Shown here: positions 25,757 to 35,229 of the stretch, piece after piece | Layout: every line of letters begins with the position of its first letter | Position numbering within the stretch: position 1 is the first letter of the stretch | From: Pseudomonadota bacterium | Lineage (GTDB): Bacteria > Bdellovibrionota > Bacteriovoracia > Bacteriovoracales > Bacteriovoracaceae | NCBI GenBank assembly: GCA_027488375.1 | Contig: JAIYBW010000002.1 | Location: 372,001 to 436,000 of the forward strand | Reading direction: 5' to 3' | Length of the DNA stretch: 64,000 nucleotides | The notes under the pieces: generated by a model | The model's database searches: none | Seen by the model: the letters and a program-made list of their open reading frames with translations, nothing else | Told to the model about the DNA's origin: nothing | Program-made: the position numbers and the translations under genes

Positions 25757-27400
25757 ATGAATTTTAAATACTTATTATTACTGATTGTGCTTTCCGCCTG
25801 TTCTTTTAAAAAAGATCAATTTGATAATCAGGTCACCCAAGGCCACTCAGAACTTTACTCTCACCCAGGGAAACCAATTTCTTTTGATGAAAAAAAATAT
25901 AAAAGAATTGTTATTGCAGCAACTAATGACCTCCAAGGTTTTTATCATTCAACTCTTTTAGAAATTAAAGACAAGCATAATGAATCTCCAAAAAAAATCA
26001 ATCTTGGCGGAGCAGATTATATAAGTTCCTATTTTAAAACGCTTAAAAAAAAATATCGTGATGTCATCCTGCTCGATTCAGGTAATATTCTTCCCTTAGA
26101 TAGTAAAAATCTTGATCAAACAAAAATTTTCTACGAGCACATGAATTATGATGCTCTGACGATTGGCCTAGATGATTTTAATTTCAAATTTCCAAAAAAC
26201 TTTAAAAATTTTCCTGACTTCATTCAAAACTATATCAAAAAAAATAAAATTCCAGTTCTCATCAATAACATTTGGGATATTAAAACGGCCCAACCAGTTA
26301 ATTGGCCGGGTACATCCCCTTCTCTGATTAAAGAAGTGAATGGGATTAAAATTGGAATTATTGGCATTATCCCAGATGATATCTCTTCTCTAACCTCTGT
26401 TGATGGCCGGCTAGGGCTTTTTATTGAAGATATGACCCAATCAACCTTACGATCGGCCCGCTTGCTAAGATCTCAAGGCGCGGAACTTGTTGTCGTTATG
26501 ACAAACCAAAATATCATCTGTGGTGAAGAGCTCTCTCAAAAACTTAATCTTCCGCTACCTAAAGTAAATTTTGAACCTAGGAAGGCCGATAGATGTAACC
26601 TGACAAATCCAACGGGAGAATGGCTTAAAAGACTTCCTCCTCAACTGGTTGACCTTGTGATCACTGGCAGAACTGAGCATAAAACGGTCAATTATGTCGG
26701 TGAAACTCTCATTTTGAATGGTCTCAGCCAAGGCAGAGGCTTTGCCTTCGCAGAATTCTTTTTTGATAAAAAAACCGGAAAATTAAAAAAAGATCAAACG
26801 CTTGTTCACCAGCCCATATTATTCTGTCAAAAATTCTTCAAGGAAACGAATGATTGCTACTCAGCAGACCAGTCTGTTGATCACCATGAATTAATTGAGG
26901 CGCGTTTTTTAGGGGAATTAATTAAGCCTGACTCTACTATCCCATCTGAACTCAAAAATTCTTCACCTCAAGCGAATCATGAAGCGCCTTCTATCATCCC
27001 TTTTGTGAGGATGAATCTTGATTCAAAACAAGGAGATCTATCCTTTGTTTCAGGTCGTCATACTGAATCAAAATTATTGGCCCTAGAGTTTAGTGGAAAA
27101 GAGCTCATGCAAATTCTTGAAAAAGATTTTAATCATAAAACAAGAATGAAGCGATGGTTTCCAAATCCTTTTTTACTCAGAGGTGATAAAATTGAACTCC
27201 TCATCAAGGGTCTTCCCATTAGGCCAGATGAGAAATATAGAATATTGGCAAATATTAAAGATGTCATAAATCATCCCGACTTAAGATCTCATGTCACGAA
27301 GAGTACGACAGTTTCATATAATCATATGAGTTGGCCGGATCAAACAAATGAAAGTGATGAGATCTCTAGTTCGATGTCTGCTTTAGAGACAGTACGCTAG
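25757..27400 (+). CDS. UshA/5'-nucleotidase-like lipoprotein with degenerate metal-binding motifs
   Basis: A 547-residue lipoprotein (lipobox LSAC, Cys 15) with the two-domain plan of periplasmic 5'-nucleotidases: metallophosphoesterase fold, then a C-terminal domain from about 370 (ISTELE-like GDLSFVSGRH and LEFSGKELMQILE). The metal motifs are altered. N-D-x-H is NDLQG, the G-D of the second motif is SGN, the catalytic N-H-E-F-D is LDDFN, and the G-H-T-H motif is GRTEH. These are the usual Asp/His ligands, so classical nucleotidase activity is doubtful. It probably keeps the fold for binding, or uses a different site. Its 3' end overlaps the convergent Cys-rich gene by 18 bp. Confidence 0.75.
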   Translation: MNFKYLLLLIVLSACSFKKDQFDNQVTQGHSELYSHPGKPISFDEKKYKRIVIAATNDLQGFYHSTLLEIKDKHNESPKKINLGGADYISSYFKTLKKKYRDVILLDSGNILPLDSKNLDQTKIFYEHMNYDALTIGLDDFNFKFPKNFKNFPDFIQNYIKKNKIPVLINNIWDIKTAQPVNWPGTSPSLIKEVNGIKIGIIGIIPDDISSLTSVDGRLGLFIEDMTQSTLRSARLLRSQGAELVVVMTNQNIICGEELSQKLNLPLPKVNFEPRKADRCNLTNPTGEWLKRLPPQLVDLVITGRTEHKTVNYVGETLILNGLSQGRGFAFAEFFFDKKTGKLKKDQTLVHQPILFCQKFFKETNDCYSADQSVDHHELIEARFLGELIKPDSTIPSELKNSSPQANHEAPSIIPFVRMNLDSKQGDLSFVSGRHTESKLLALEFSGKELMQILEKDFNHKTRMKRWFPNPFLLRGDKIELLIKGLPIRPDEKYRILANIKDVINHPDLRSHVTKSTTVSYNHMSWPDQTNESDEISSSMSALETVR

Positions 27401-28201
27401 ATTTCCCTGGCATTGAACTTTTAAACCTTTTTGACAATAAACAAAGCTCTGATCACCCCGGCATCCAAAATCGAGTCTCTTTTTTTGATAGATCATTCCT
27501 CGACGACAGGCCGGTTGATGTTTTCCACCGCAAAGATGGAGTCCACAAAATTTTGGTGACTCCTTACATCCATTTGGAATTTCATACCATCCACTCTCGC
27601 AAGATGAACAATTTGATGGCGCAACTTCTTTGCAATTTTCGTCCACCCGGTGGCAAATATCCCCATTTTTTAAGGACGTTAAAGATAACGATCCCAATGT
27701 GACATCTCGTCCTTGAAAACCTTGAATAACGACAGCACCAGATCGATATTCGGCAGAAGACATAAATAATTTGGGGATGGGGTTTTTATAAGTACTGAGC
27801 AGGGAAACTTGCCATTTTTCAATTGAGAAATCTTTGAGCGTGAAGAGAAGGGTTAAACTATTATATTCAAATGAATATTGAAGTGATTTTAAATCTGTCC
27901 ATTCGATATCACCAGATTCAAATATGAATTGATCACACTTAAGCTCTAGAGATACTTTTTTGATTTTTAAGGCACCAGGATTAACACCAGGAACATAGTA
28001 ATAAACACAGTCTTTGACTTCTTTTAAGAAAGAATCTTTATAGACAATACCAAAGAGAACCTGCCACGAATCTCGAGGTTTCACTATGGCCTCATTATTT
28101 ACATAAAATTCATGCTTTTCCACAATCCTGAGGCTGTTATTCCACTGCTCTGGCATTTGGGCCCAAACGATCTGAAAAAAAAGAATAAAAATGGCTATCA
28201 T
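27383..28201 (-). CDS. Secreted protein with Cys-rich C-terminus
   Basis: A 272-residue protein with a signal peptide (IFILFFQIVWA-Q). The first 170 residues look beta-rich. The last 90 hold 16 cysteines at short spacing (SNCSSCESGWYEIPNGC, FCGLHLCGGKH), like small disulfide-knotted modules. Its ATG overlaps the stop of the FGE-like gene by ATGA (28198-28201), so the two are co-translated. No family recognised; a surface or extracellular role is inferred. Confidence 0.65.
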   Translation of the reverse strand: MIAIFILFFQIVWAQMPEQWNNSLRIVEKHEFYVNNEAIVKPRDSWQVLFGIVYKDSFLKEVKDCVYYYVPGVNPGALKIKKVSLELKCDQFIFESGDIEWTDLKSLQYSFEYNSLTLLFTLKDFSIEKWQVSLLSTYKNPIPKLFMSSAEYRSGAVVIQGFQGRDVTLGSLSLTSLKNGDICHRVDENCKEVAPSNCSSCESGWYEIPNGCKESPKFCGLHLCGGKHQPACRRGMIYQKKRLDFGCRGDQSFVYCQKGLKVQCQGNLAYCL

Positions 28202-29430
28202 AAAGAAACCTCTTCATAACAGCGAAAAGCAACAGGTAATTCACTTGAAGAATTTTCTTGCCACTGAGTAAGATAACCTAATTCATGGACTTCTGACTCT
28301 GCAGATCTAAATCGTGAGGATAGTTTTAGATTATTTTTTGGTTCAAGATTATTTTTTAAAACCTCCGGATAGAAACCCAGCGAATAATTCATCCCCATCC
28401 AAGAAACTGAATCTGTAGCATAGAATTTTTCGTTACATCCCTCTACTTGGGCCAACTGACAATCAAGTGGTGTTAATTGATAATCTGGATTAATTCTCGC
28501 CATACCAAGAAAAGTTTTACTTAAATCTCTTTGCCACGGAGTCTGGGGTATGTTTGTCCAAGAGTTTAATGGATCTTTTAAATCAATAGGAGTCATTGAG
28601 GCAGCATGAAAGAGCTCTGCCTCTAAAACTCTTTTACCCCAAAAGGAGCAATAAGCAACTTGTTCCCTTCGTGAAATAATCGCCGGCAATGGCCACTTCA
28701 ATCGATCTGCAATAATTTTTTCTTTTTCACCAATTTGTAATCGCCAATCATTAACCATTTGATTAGAAACATAGAACTTATCAATAAAAATCTTACGATT
28801 AACGTTATCCCATAAAAATACTCGTTCTTGAGATTTTTTTTCTTGCAAGACATGAGCATATATATTTTCAGGAAGGAAAGTATCACGGCAAGTATCTGTT
28901 AAAATCAGGGACAATGTTTTATCGGGAAACTCATCAAAAAAAACATCGACCATCAGTCCATAATGAAAATTCATGCCCTTTAATGGCCCCTTCACGATCT
29001 TATAAAATCTGGGAGAATCCGAGTAACTTTGAATTTTGGGAAAATTTGAACGAGCTCTCAGGTGATAAACTTCACCATGCATTTCAATTTTTAAAAAATT
29101 ATCTTTTTGAACTCCACCTTCCCAGAAGCATTGCCAAAAATGTGGCTGGCACTGGAAGTAACTTCGACCAACTTTCTTGTCAAAAATAATTTCCTGAGGA
29201 CAGGAAAGCCCATCTTTTTTGATAAACTTATCTCCCTCCTCCCAAAGATGCTGAATTTTGGGAAGAGCGGCCTCAAGGAGATGAGAAATAACGATTTGAG
29301 TCTCAGCCGATTTTTTAATTCGGGGTTTTAGATCAGATTTAGGCCTAAAAAAAAGATAAATGATTGAGCCAATACTCAAAATACACATCGAGAAAATTAA
29401 CTTTGGTAATACTTTGGATTTTCTATTCAA
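28198..29430 (-). CDS. Membrane-anchored formylglycine-generating-enzyme (SUMF1)-like protein
   Basis: A 410-residue protein with an N-terminal membrane anchor (residues 12-28) and a C-terminal FGE/sulfatase-modifying-factor domain from about 210. IFIDKFYVSNQMVNDW matches the E-V-T-N region, AYCSFWGKRVLEAELFHAAS matches Y-C-x-W-x-G-K-R-L-P-T-E-A-E-W-E-x-A-A, followed by DSVSWMGMNYSLGFYPEV and the closing VAFRCYEE (G-F-R-C). The substrate-binding pair of Cys of true FGE is not evident, so a non-catalytic or divergent role is possible. It starts at TTG 29430, with AAGG upstream. Confidence 0.7.
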   Translation of the reverse strand: MNRKSKVLPKLIFSMCILSIGSIIYLFFRPKSDLKPRIKKSAETQIVISHLLEAALPKIQHLWEEGDKFIKKDGLSCPQEIIFDKKVGRSYFQCQPHFWQCFWEGGVQKDNFLKIEMHGEVYHLRARSNFPKIQSYSDSPRFYKIVKGPLKGMNFHYGLMVDVFFDEFPDKTLSLILTDTCRDTFLPENIYAHVLQEKKSQERVFLWDNVNRKIFIDKFYVSNQMVNDWRLQIGEKEKIIADRLKWPLPAIISRREQVAYCSFWGKRVLEAELFHAASMTPIDLKDPLNSWTNIPQTPWQRDLSKTFLGMARINPDYQLTPLDCQLAQVEGCNEKFYATDSVSWMGMNYSLGFYPEVLKNNLEPKNNLKLSSRFRSAESEVHELGYLTQWQENSSSELPVAFRCYEEVSL

Positions 29431-29588
29431 CTTAAAGACACCTTAAAAAATTTGAACCTCTCCATTTTATACCCCCTTGAATCAATTTGACCAAAGTAAA
29501 CATGGAGCAGTTGATTAAAAGACTTGCATGTTTATTTTGAACGCACCATTTCTGCCTAGAAAAGCGTCTGCTCTCATCAATGAACTTC

Positions 29589-29599
29589 TTTGGTATAAT
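29589..29599 (+). promoter_or_regulatory. Extended -10 promoter upstream of prkA
   Basis: A perfect TATAAT at 29594-29599 is preceded by TTTGG (TG-type extended -10), 32 bp before the prkA ATG. No good -35 is seen at 17 bp. In the same 200-bp divergent gap, a minus-strand TATAAA (29471-29466) with TTGGTC 17 bp away may serve the FGE-like gene. Confidence 0.45.
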
Positions 29600-29630
29600 C
29601 AAGATGTTATAACTTTTCCTAGGAAAACAT

Positions 29631-31826
29631 ATGAAATGGCTTGAAGAAGTGAGCAAAGAAGAGGGTCGATATATAAATTTACTTTCTTTTGATGATTACA
29701 TGAATCTCTTTGAAAAAAATCCTCAAAAAGAACTCAGACCAACAAATATATACCTGAAAGAGATGTTTGATTATTTTGGCAAAGATGAGGATGGGAAATT
29801 TAAATTATTTAAAAAAGAGCATGCTGATGCTCCTCCAGTTCATGGCCAAGTCAGAACTCAAAAGAAAATTTATCAATACCTTCAAAATTTTATGGAAGAA
29901 GGGTTTAATAATAAATTTATTTTACTCATAGGCCCAAACGGATCGTCGAAATCGAGCCTCATCAAGAAAATCATGCTTGCGACAGAAGATTATGCTGCAA
30001 CTGATGAAGGATCACTTTTTTCATTTAGCTGGATTTTCCCCATCGATCAATTTGTAAAGGGTTCCCTAGGACTCTCTGGTGGCTATTCAGATCGAAACCT
30101 CAACTCCTATGCCTTTCTTGAGGATAAAGACATCAGCGCCATTATGACATCAGAACTCAAGGATCACCCTCTGTTATTGATCCCTAAAAAAACTCGTCAA
30201 AAACTGATTGAAGAAGCTTTTAAAAAAGATTCTCAACGACTTGAAGAAATCAAAAAATCTTATCTCTATAATGGAGACCTTTCTCAGCGAAACAAGCTTA
30301 TTTTTGATGCCCTCCTTAAGAGTTACAAGGGTGATTTCAAGGAAGTTTATAAGCACATCAGAATCGAGCGTCTCTTCATTAACAGACGTTATTCCATTGG
30401 CGCCACAACCATTGAGCCACAGCTCCATGTAGATGCTCACCTTCAACAAATTACGATGGATAGAAGGCTCGCATCACTTCCTCCAAGTCTCCAGTCATTA
30501 AACTTATTCTCACTTTCTGGTGAGGTCGTCCTTGCGAATAGGGGTATTTTAGAGTTTTCAGACCTCCTGAAGCGCCCCCTGGATACCTTTAAGTATCTCC
30601 TTATGACGATGGAATCTAAAACTATTAATCTCCAAGGGATACTAACTGAGCTCGATATCTTCTTTATCGGCTCTTCTAATGAAATTCATTTTTCTGCTTT
30701 TAAACAACATCCCGACTATAACTCATTTAAGGGAAGATTTAATTTTCTTAAGGTTCCCTACCTGATGAGCTACAGGGATGAAGCAAAAATTTATCAAGAA
30801 CAGATCAGTAAAATTAAAGAACAAGCGAATTTTGAACCCCATAGTCTCAGCGCCCTCTGCCTTTGGTCTATTATGACTCGAATGAGGTCGCCAAACGCAA
30901 AAAACTTTAGGGATGCCAAACTAGGTGTTATTGCAGAAGCGCTATCGCCTCTTGAAAAATGTCTTTTCTATGCTGATAAGTTAACACCCGATGTTTTAGA
31001 TTCTGAATCAAGACAAATCCTTAAAGGTGGATATGACGAAGTTTTTAATGAATATGAAAATGACTCCATGTACGAGGGGAAGTTCGGTATATCCCCCAGA
31101 GAGGTCAAGCAAATCATTTATGATCTCGCCTACGCCCATAAGAATATCTCTTTTGTTGAAGTTATTGATTACTTAAAAATTCTTAATGATAAAAAATCTG
31201 AATATGATTTCCTAAATATTACACCTCATAATGATTATCACCATCCCACTCGTTTTTTAGAAATGATAGAAGAATACTGTCTGAATCTTTTAGACACAGA
31301 GGTAAGAGAATCTCTCGGATTGGTTGATGAGCGATCATACGAGGATTATATCGCTAAATATATTCTGAGCATAAATGCTGTCATTAAGGGTGAAAAAGTT
31401 AAAAACGCTGTCACAGGAAAATTTGAAACTCCGGATTCATTTTTTATCAAAGAGTTTGAGTCAAATGTCCATATCAACGAAGCTCCGGAAAAATTCAGAT
31501 CTAATTTAATTGCCCGTCTTGGTGCCTACGCTCTAGATAATCCAGGGAAGCAAATACTTTACTCTAAAGTCTTCGAAGACTTAGTGGACCTACTCCAAGA
31601 GTCTTTTAGAAAAGAACAAAAAAAGATTATTGATCGTATAGCGACAAATTTAGTACTTTTTCTTGCTGAGAAAAAAGAAGCGACTCCTCAAGGGCTTGAA
31701 TCAAATATTCGTGATTTAATCTCAGGCATTATTCAGACTATGCAGAAAAAATATCATTATTCTGAGGACGGAGCGATTTCTAGTCTTCAGTATTTACTTA
31801 AAATGCGCTATGAAACTCAAAAATGA
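29631..31826 (+). CDS. prkA: PrkA-family serine protein kinase (AAA+)
   Basis: A 731-residue PrkA protein, longer than the roughly 640 typical of enterobacteria. The N-terminal AAA part has the P-loop GPNGSSKSSL at residue 101 and the PrkA-specific RNRGILEFSDLLK-like stretch (here ANRGILEFSDLLKRP), followed by the C-terminal kinase-like domain. PrkA links nutrient or stress state to gene expression in other bacteria, usually beside yeaH and spoVR. Neither partner is present here; instead it overlaps a pseudouridine synthase by 4 bp (ATGA). Confidence 0.9.
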   Translation: MKWLEEVSKEEGRYINLLSFDDYMNLFEKNPQKELRPTNIYLKEMFDYFGKDEDGKFKLFKKEHADAPPVHGQVRTQKKIYQYLQNFMEEGFNNKFILLIGPNGSSKSSLIKKIMLATEDYAATDEGSLFSFSWIFPIDQFVKGSLGLSGGYSDRNLNSYAFLEDKDISAIMTSELKDHPLLLIPKKTRQKLIEEAFKKDSQRLEEIKKSYLYNGDLSQRNKLIFDALLKSYKGDFKEVYKHIRIERLFINRRYSIGATTIEPQLHVDAHLQQITMDRRLASLPPSLQSLNLFSLSGEVVLANRGILEFSDLLKRPLDTFKYLLMTMESKTINLQGILTELDIFFIGSSNEIHFSAFKQHPDYNSFKGRFNFLKVPYLMSYRDEAKIYQEQISKIKEQANFEPHSLSALCLWSIMTRMRSPNAKNFRDAKLGVIAEALSPLEKCLFYADKLTPDVLDSESRQILKGGYDEVFNEYENDSMYEGKFGISPREVKQIIYDLAYAHKNISFVEVIDYLKILNDKKSEYDFLNITPHNDYHHPTRFLEMIEEYCLNLLDTEVRESLGLVDERSYEDYIAKYILSINAVIKGEKVKNAVTGKFETPDSFFIKEFESNVHINEAPEKFRSNLIARLGAYALDNPGKQILYSKVFEDLVDLLQESFRKEQKKIIDRIATNLVLFLAEKKEATPQGLESNIRDLISGIIQTMQKKYHYSEDGAISSLQYLLKMRYETQK

Positions 31827-32893
31827 GCGAAATAGAGAAATCTTTTAGTACAGAAAAATATGTTGTCACCCATCCTGTTCAACAAGAGCAGGATGGGTGG
31901 CGCCTCGATCAATTTGTCCATAAATGCATGCCCACCCTTTCACGAGAATACTTAAAGAAAAAAATAGAAAAAGGTGAAGTAGAAATTCATGGCAGAAAAC
32001 CTCCACACAAACCAAGTGTTAAAGTTCATTATGGTGAAAAAGTGACTATTACGACCCATAATGATGGCATGATTGAAGATGAGTATTGGCATGGAGTCCC
32101 AGTCCCTAGAGATCAGAAACCGGGAATTGTTTTTGAAGATGAAGAACTACTCGTTATTAATAAACCTCCGTTCATGATTACCCATCCTGCGGGAAAAAAT
32201 CTCTTTTACTGTGCGACCGTTTTTTTTGAAACTATTTATAAAAAAACTATCCACTCCATCCATCGCATTGACCGGGAAACATCAGGGCTTTTACTCCTTG
32301 GAAAAAATCCCAAAGTTTCACAAAGAGTCTCCCTCCTTTTTGAAGAGGATAAAGTTCGCAAATGTTATTTTTTTATCGCTCATAAAAAGCCTGGAGCACT
32401 TCACTTTCCCTTTACGGCCAAACAGCGCATGGATCGCGAAGAAGGAAAAATCCCTCGCGGCATGATGTCCGTGTGGTCAGAAGATTCTGAGTTCGGCAAA
32501 GAATCAGAAACTTATTTTGAATTACTTTTAGAAAAAGATAATTACGTTCTGGCGATGGCCTTTCCTTTAACTGGGAGGCAGCATCAGATCCGAGTTCATG
32601 CTTCGGAAAATGGGTACCCCCTGCTTGGTGAAAAGCTTTACAACGGAGATCCAGGAGTCTTTATGAGATTCAAAGATCATCTGGCGACACCAGAGGATCA
32701 TGACCTATTAGAAATTCCCAGACACGCTCTCCACGCCACGGCCCTCAGACTAACTTACCCCAAAGACAAGATGACCAATTTCATTGCACCACTTCCCGAG
32801 GACTTAGCTCTTTGGCTCAAGGCAAAACTGAATCTTGAGAGGGAAGAAGTTGAGTCTCTCATCAAGGCCAAGGTCGAGCAATTTCTTGCCTAA
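31823..32893 (+). CDS. RluA-family RNA pseudouridine synthase
   Basis: A 356-residue protein with an N-terminal S4 RNA-binding domain (about 22-80; RLDQFVHKCMPTLSREYLKK) and the RluA catalytic core. HRIDRETSGLLLLGKN carries the catalytic Asp near residue 152, FPLTGRQHQIRVH is the second conserved loop, and RHALHATALRL the third. It isomerises uridine in rRNA or tRNA; the exact target (RluC/RluD-like) cannot be set. It overlaps prkA and precedes the SDR-like gene by 28 bp. Confidence 0.9.
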   Translation: MSEIEKSFSTEKYVVTHPVQQEQDGWRLDQFVHKCMPTLSREYLKKKIEKGEVEIHGRKPPHKPSVKVHYGEKVTITTHNDGMIEDEYWHGVPVPRDQKPGIVFEDEELLVINKPPFMITHPAGKNLFYCATVFFETIYKKTIHSIHRIDRETSGLLLLGKNPKVSQRVSLLFEEDKVRKCYFFIAHKKPGALHFPFTAKQRMDREEGKIPRGMMSVWSEDSEFGKESETYFELLLEKDNYVLAMAFPLTGRQHQIRVHASENGYPLLGEKLYNGDPGVFMRFKDHLATPEDHDLLEIPRHALHATALRLTYPKDKMTNFIAPLPEDLALWLKAKLNLEREEVESLIKAKVEQFLA

Positions 32894-32921
32894 ATCTAAC
32901 CCACAATGTTAGATACTCGCC

Positions 32922-34469
32922 ATGAATGATAATGACGATTTGATTAAAACCGAATTCTCGAATGAAGAAATCGAGGCAGCCTTAAAACTTATACAAAGTT
33001 TTGCAGAAAAAAGTGAACAGCTCACTCTCCTGACTCATGATCAAAGAATCACGATGTTTAAGGCCTGCGGAGCTATCTCACGCCCTGATCGTGAAGAGGC
33101 GAGAAAAAGAGACAAGGACGTAAAAAAGCTCAGGAAGCAAAGAGAAAAAGAGGCCAATCGAGCGGCCAGAAAAATAACAGGTATTCGCAGTGCTCGCGAA
33201 GTGAATGTTTTCTCCGCACCTGAACAGATAGGTTGGGATGAGCAACTCGAGCGTGAAGAAACCAACGAATATGCCACTCCCCACGATTGTTATGTTTGTA
33301 GAGCAAAGTTCACCAAGGTTCATCACTTCTACGATACGATGTGTCCGACTTGTGCAGATCTTAACTACACCAAGAGATTTCAGACCGCAGACCTCACTGG
33401 TCAAGTTGCCCTCATCACAGGTTCACGTTTAAAAATTGGTTACCACACAACTCTCATGATGCTTCGTGCAGGGGCCACTGTTATTGCGACCACGCGCTTT
33501 CCGGTAGATTCAGCTCTTCGTTATAGTAAAGAAAAAGACTACTCGGATTGGAAAGATCGCTTAAGAATTTACGGACTTGATCTACGTCACACTCCAAGTG
33601 TTGAAATCTTTTGCCGCTACATCGAACAGAAATATAAGCGACTCGATATTCTGATCAATAATGCCGCACAAACAGTTCGACGGCCTGCTGGCTTCTACAC
33701 TCATTTGATGGAGAATGAATTGAAATCAATTGAAGAACTTCCAAAAGAAGCGGCCATGCTTTTAGGTGAATACCAACAGTGCGTAAATAGACTTCAGGGT
33801 GTAGACTTGGGTTACAATAAAAACGTTCCTGTGGCCTGGAATGATAGGGCCCCAGGAATTGGACTGAGGGCCTCCGCACAACTCTCTCAAATTCCTTATA
33901 GTTTTGATAACTCACTTGTGACTGAGGAAGTCTTTCCTGTTGGGCAACTTGATGCAGATCTTCAACAAGTTGATTTGAGAAAAACGAATAGCTGGCGTCA
34001 CCGCATGGGTGAAGTCCACACCGTGGAGATGCTCGAAGTTCAGCTTGTTAACGCTGTCGCCCCCTTTGTTTTAATTAATGAACTCATTCATTTAATGCGA
34101 CGAGATTACACCGGTAAAAAACACATCGTGAATGTTTCTGCCATGGAGGGTAAATTCCATCGCTTCTATAAAGAAGACAGACACCCTCATACTAATATGG
34201 CCAAAGCTGCTCTAAATATGATGACTCACACAGCAGCAACTGATTTTGCTAAAGATGGTATTTATATTAATGCTGTTGACACAGGATGGGTCACAGATGA
34301 AGATCCAGCTGAGCTTTCAGAGAAGAAGCAAAAGCTCCATGACTTTCAACCACCTCTCGATATTGTTGATGGAGCGGCCAGGGTGATTGACCCGGTCTTT
34401 GATGGCATCAATACTGGCAAACACTGGTGCGGAAAGTTTCTAAAAGATTATTTTCCAATAGACTGGTAA
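32922..34469 (+). CDS. SDR-family oxidoreductase with N-terminal extension and zinc-knuckle
   Basis: A 515-residue protein. The first 110 residues are helical and highly charged. Then comes a Cys4 knuckle, [10 protein letters not shown]...[10 protein letters not shown] (about 122-145). The SDR core follows: [16 protein letters not shown] (T-G-x-x-x-x-G), [16 protein letters not shown] (N-N-A), NVSAMEGKF (Ser) and [10 protein letters not shown]. At the usual Tyr-x-x-x-Lys the Tyr position is Thr, although Lys remains, so catalysis may rely on another group. Similar SDRs with this T-N-M-A-K pattern form a widespread subfamily without known substrate. Confidence 0.78.
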   Translation: MNDNDDLIKTEFSNEEIEAALKLIQSFAEKSEQLTLLTHDQRITMFKACGAISRPDREEARKRDKDVKKLRKQREKEANRAARKITGIRSAREVNVFSAPEQIGWDEQLEREETNEYATPHDCYVCRAKFTKVHHFYDTMCPTCADLNYTKRFQTADLTGQVALITGSRLKIGYHTTLMMLRAGATVIATTRFPVDSALRYSKEKDYSDWKDRLRIYGLDLRHTPSVEIFCRYIEQKYKRLDILINNAAQTVRRPAGFYTHLMENELKSIEELPKEAAMLLGEYQQCVNRLQGVDLGYNKNVPVAWNDRAPGIGLRASAQLSQIPYSFDNSLVTEEVFPVGQLDADLQQVDLRKTNSWRHRMGEVHTVEMLEVQLVNAVAPFVLINELIHLMRRDYTGKKHIVNVSAMEGKFHRFYKEDRHPHTNMAKAALNMMTHTAATDFAKDGIYINAVDTGWVTDEDPAELSEKKQKLHDFQPPLDIVDGAARVIDPVFDGINTGKHWCGKFLKDYFPIDW

Positions 34470-34497
34470 TTATTTTCTATTTCATTTGGAATAAATC

Positions 34498-35229
34498 ATG
34501 AAAATCCTAAGACCACTCTGGTTTATCTTTCTCTTATTATCTTGTAGAGAAAAAATCATTCATCCTAATCAGGGAGATGTCATCGAGGCCGTCTACGGTT
34601 TAGGCATCATTAAATCGGAAAATCATTATGAGGCGAAGGCTGCAATATTATCATCGGTGAAAGAATTTTATGTTTCAGAAGGTGAGGATGTAAAAAAGGG
34701 TGCGAAGCTCTTTCTTACCGATCAAGGATCTATTTACTACTCACCCTTTGCAGGCAAGATTACAGACATTCCTGTCCCTATTTCACAGAATCTTTTTCCT
34801 CAAACAACTATTTTAAGCCTCACTGACTTAAATCATCTTTATCTTGAAGTTTCACTTGAGCAACAAGGGGCCATGAAATTACGTACAGGTTTAAAAGCAG
34901 AAATTAGCTTTGAATTTTTTAGGAACAAAAAAATATGGGGAGAAATATCAACCATCTATCCAAAAAATGATCAATTCATTGCAAAAGTTCTAGTGCCTGA
35001 ATGGCCGAAAGGTATTTTACCTGGAATGTCAGCAGACGTGGCCTTTGAAGTGGCCCGAAAAAAATCTGTGACTCTCGTTCCACTTAAGGCCATTGCCAAT
35101 GGTCATCTCCTTATTAAACGTGATGGTAAAAAGAGTAAATTAAAAGTAGAGCTGGGCCTCCTCGATCAAGAAAAAGCTGAAATCCTCTCACCTCCTCTCC
35201 TTTCATCTGATGAGATTATTTTGCCATGA
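34498..35229 (+). CDS. MacA/HlyD-type periplasmic adaptor lipoprotein
   Basis: A 243-residue lipoprotein (lipobox LLSC, Cys 16) with the barrel-sandwich hybrid (biotinyl-lipoyl-like) halves of membrane-fusion proteins (SVKEFYVSEGEDVKKGAKLF and SPFAGKITDIPV), followed by a beta-barrel (LKAEISFEF, GMSADVAFEV) and a membrane-proximal end. The long coiled-coil hairpin of MacA is missing, so it is a minimal adaptor. It overlaps the permease gene by 4 bp. Confidence 0.8.
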   Translation: MKILRPLWFIFLLLSCREKIIHPNQGDVIEAVYGLGIIKSENHYEAKAAILSSVKEFYVSEGEDVKKGAKLFLTDQGSIYYSPFAGKITDIPVPISQNLFPQTTILSLTDLNHLYLEVSLEQQGAMKLRTGLKAEISFEFFRNKKIWGEISTIYPKNDQFIAKVLVPEWPKGILPGMSADVAFEVARKKSVTLVPLKAIANGHLLIKRDGKKSKLKVELGLLDQEKAEILSPPLLSSDEIILP

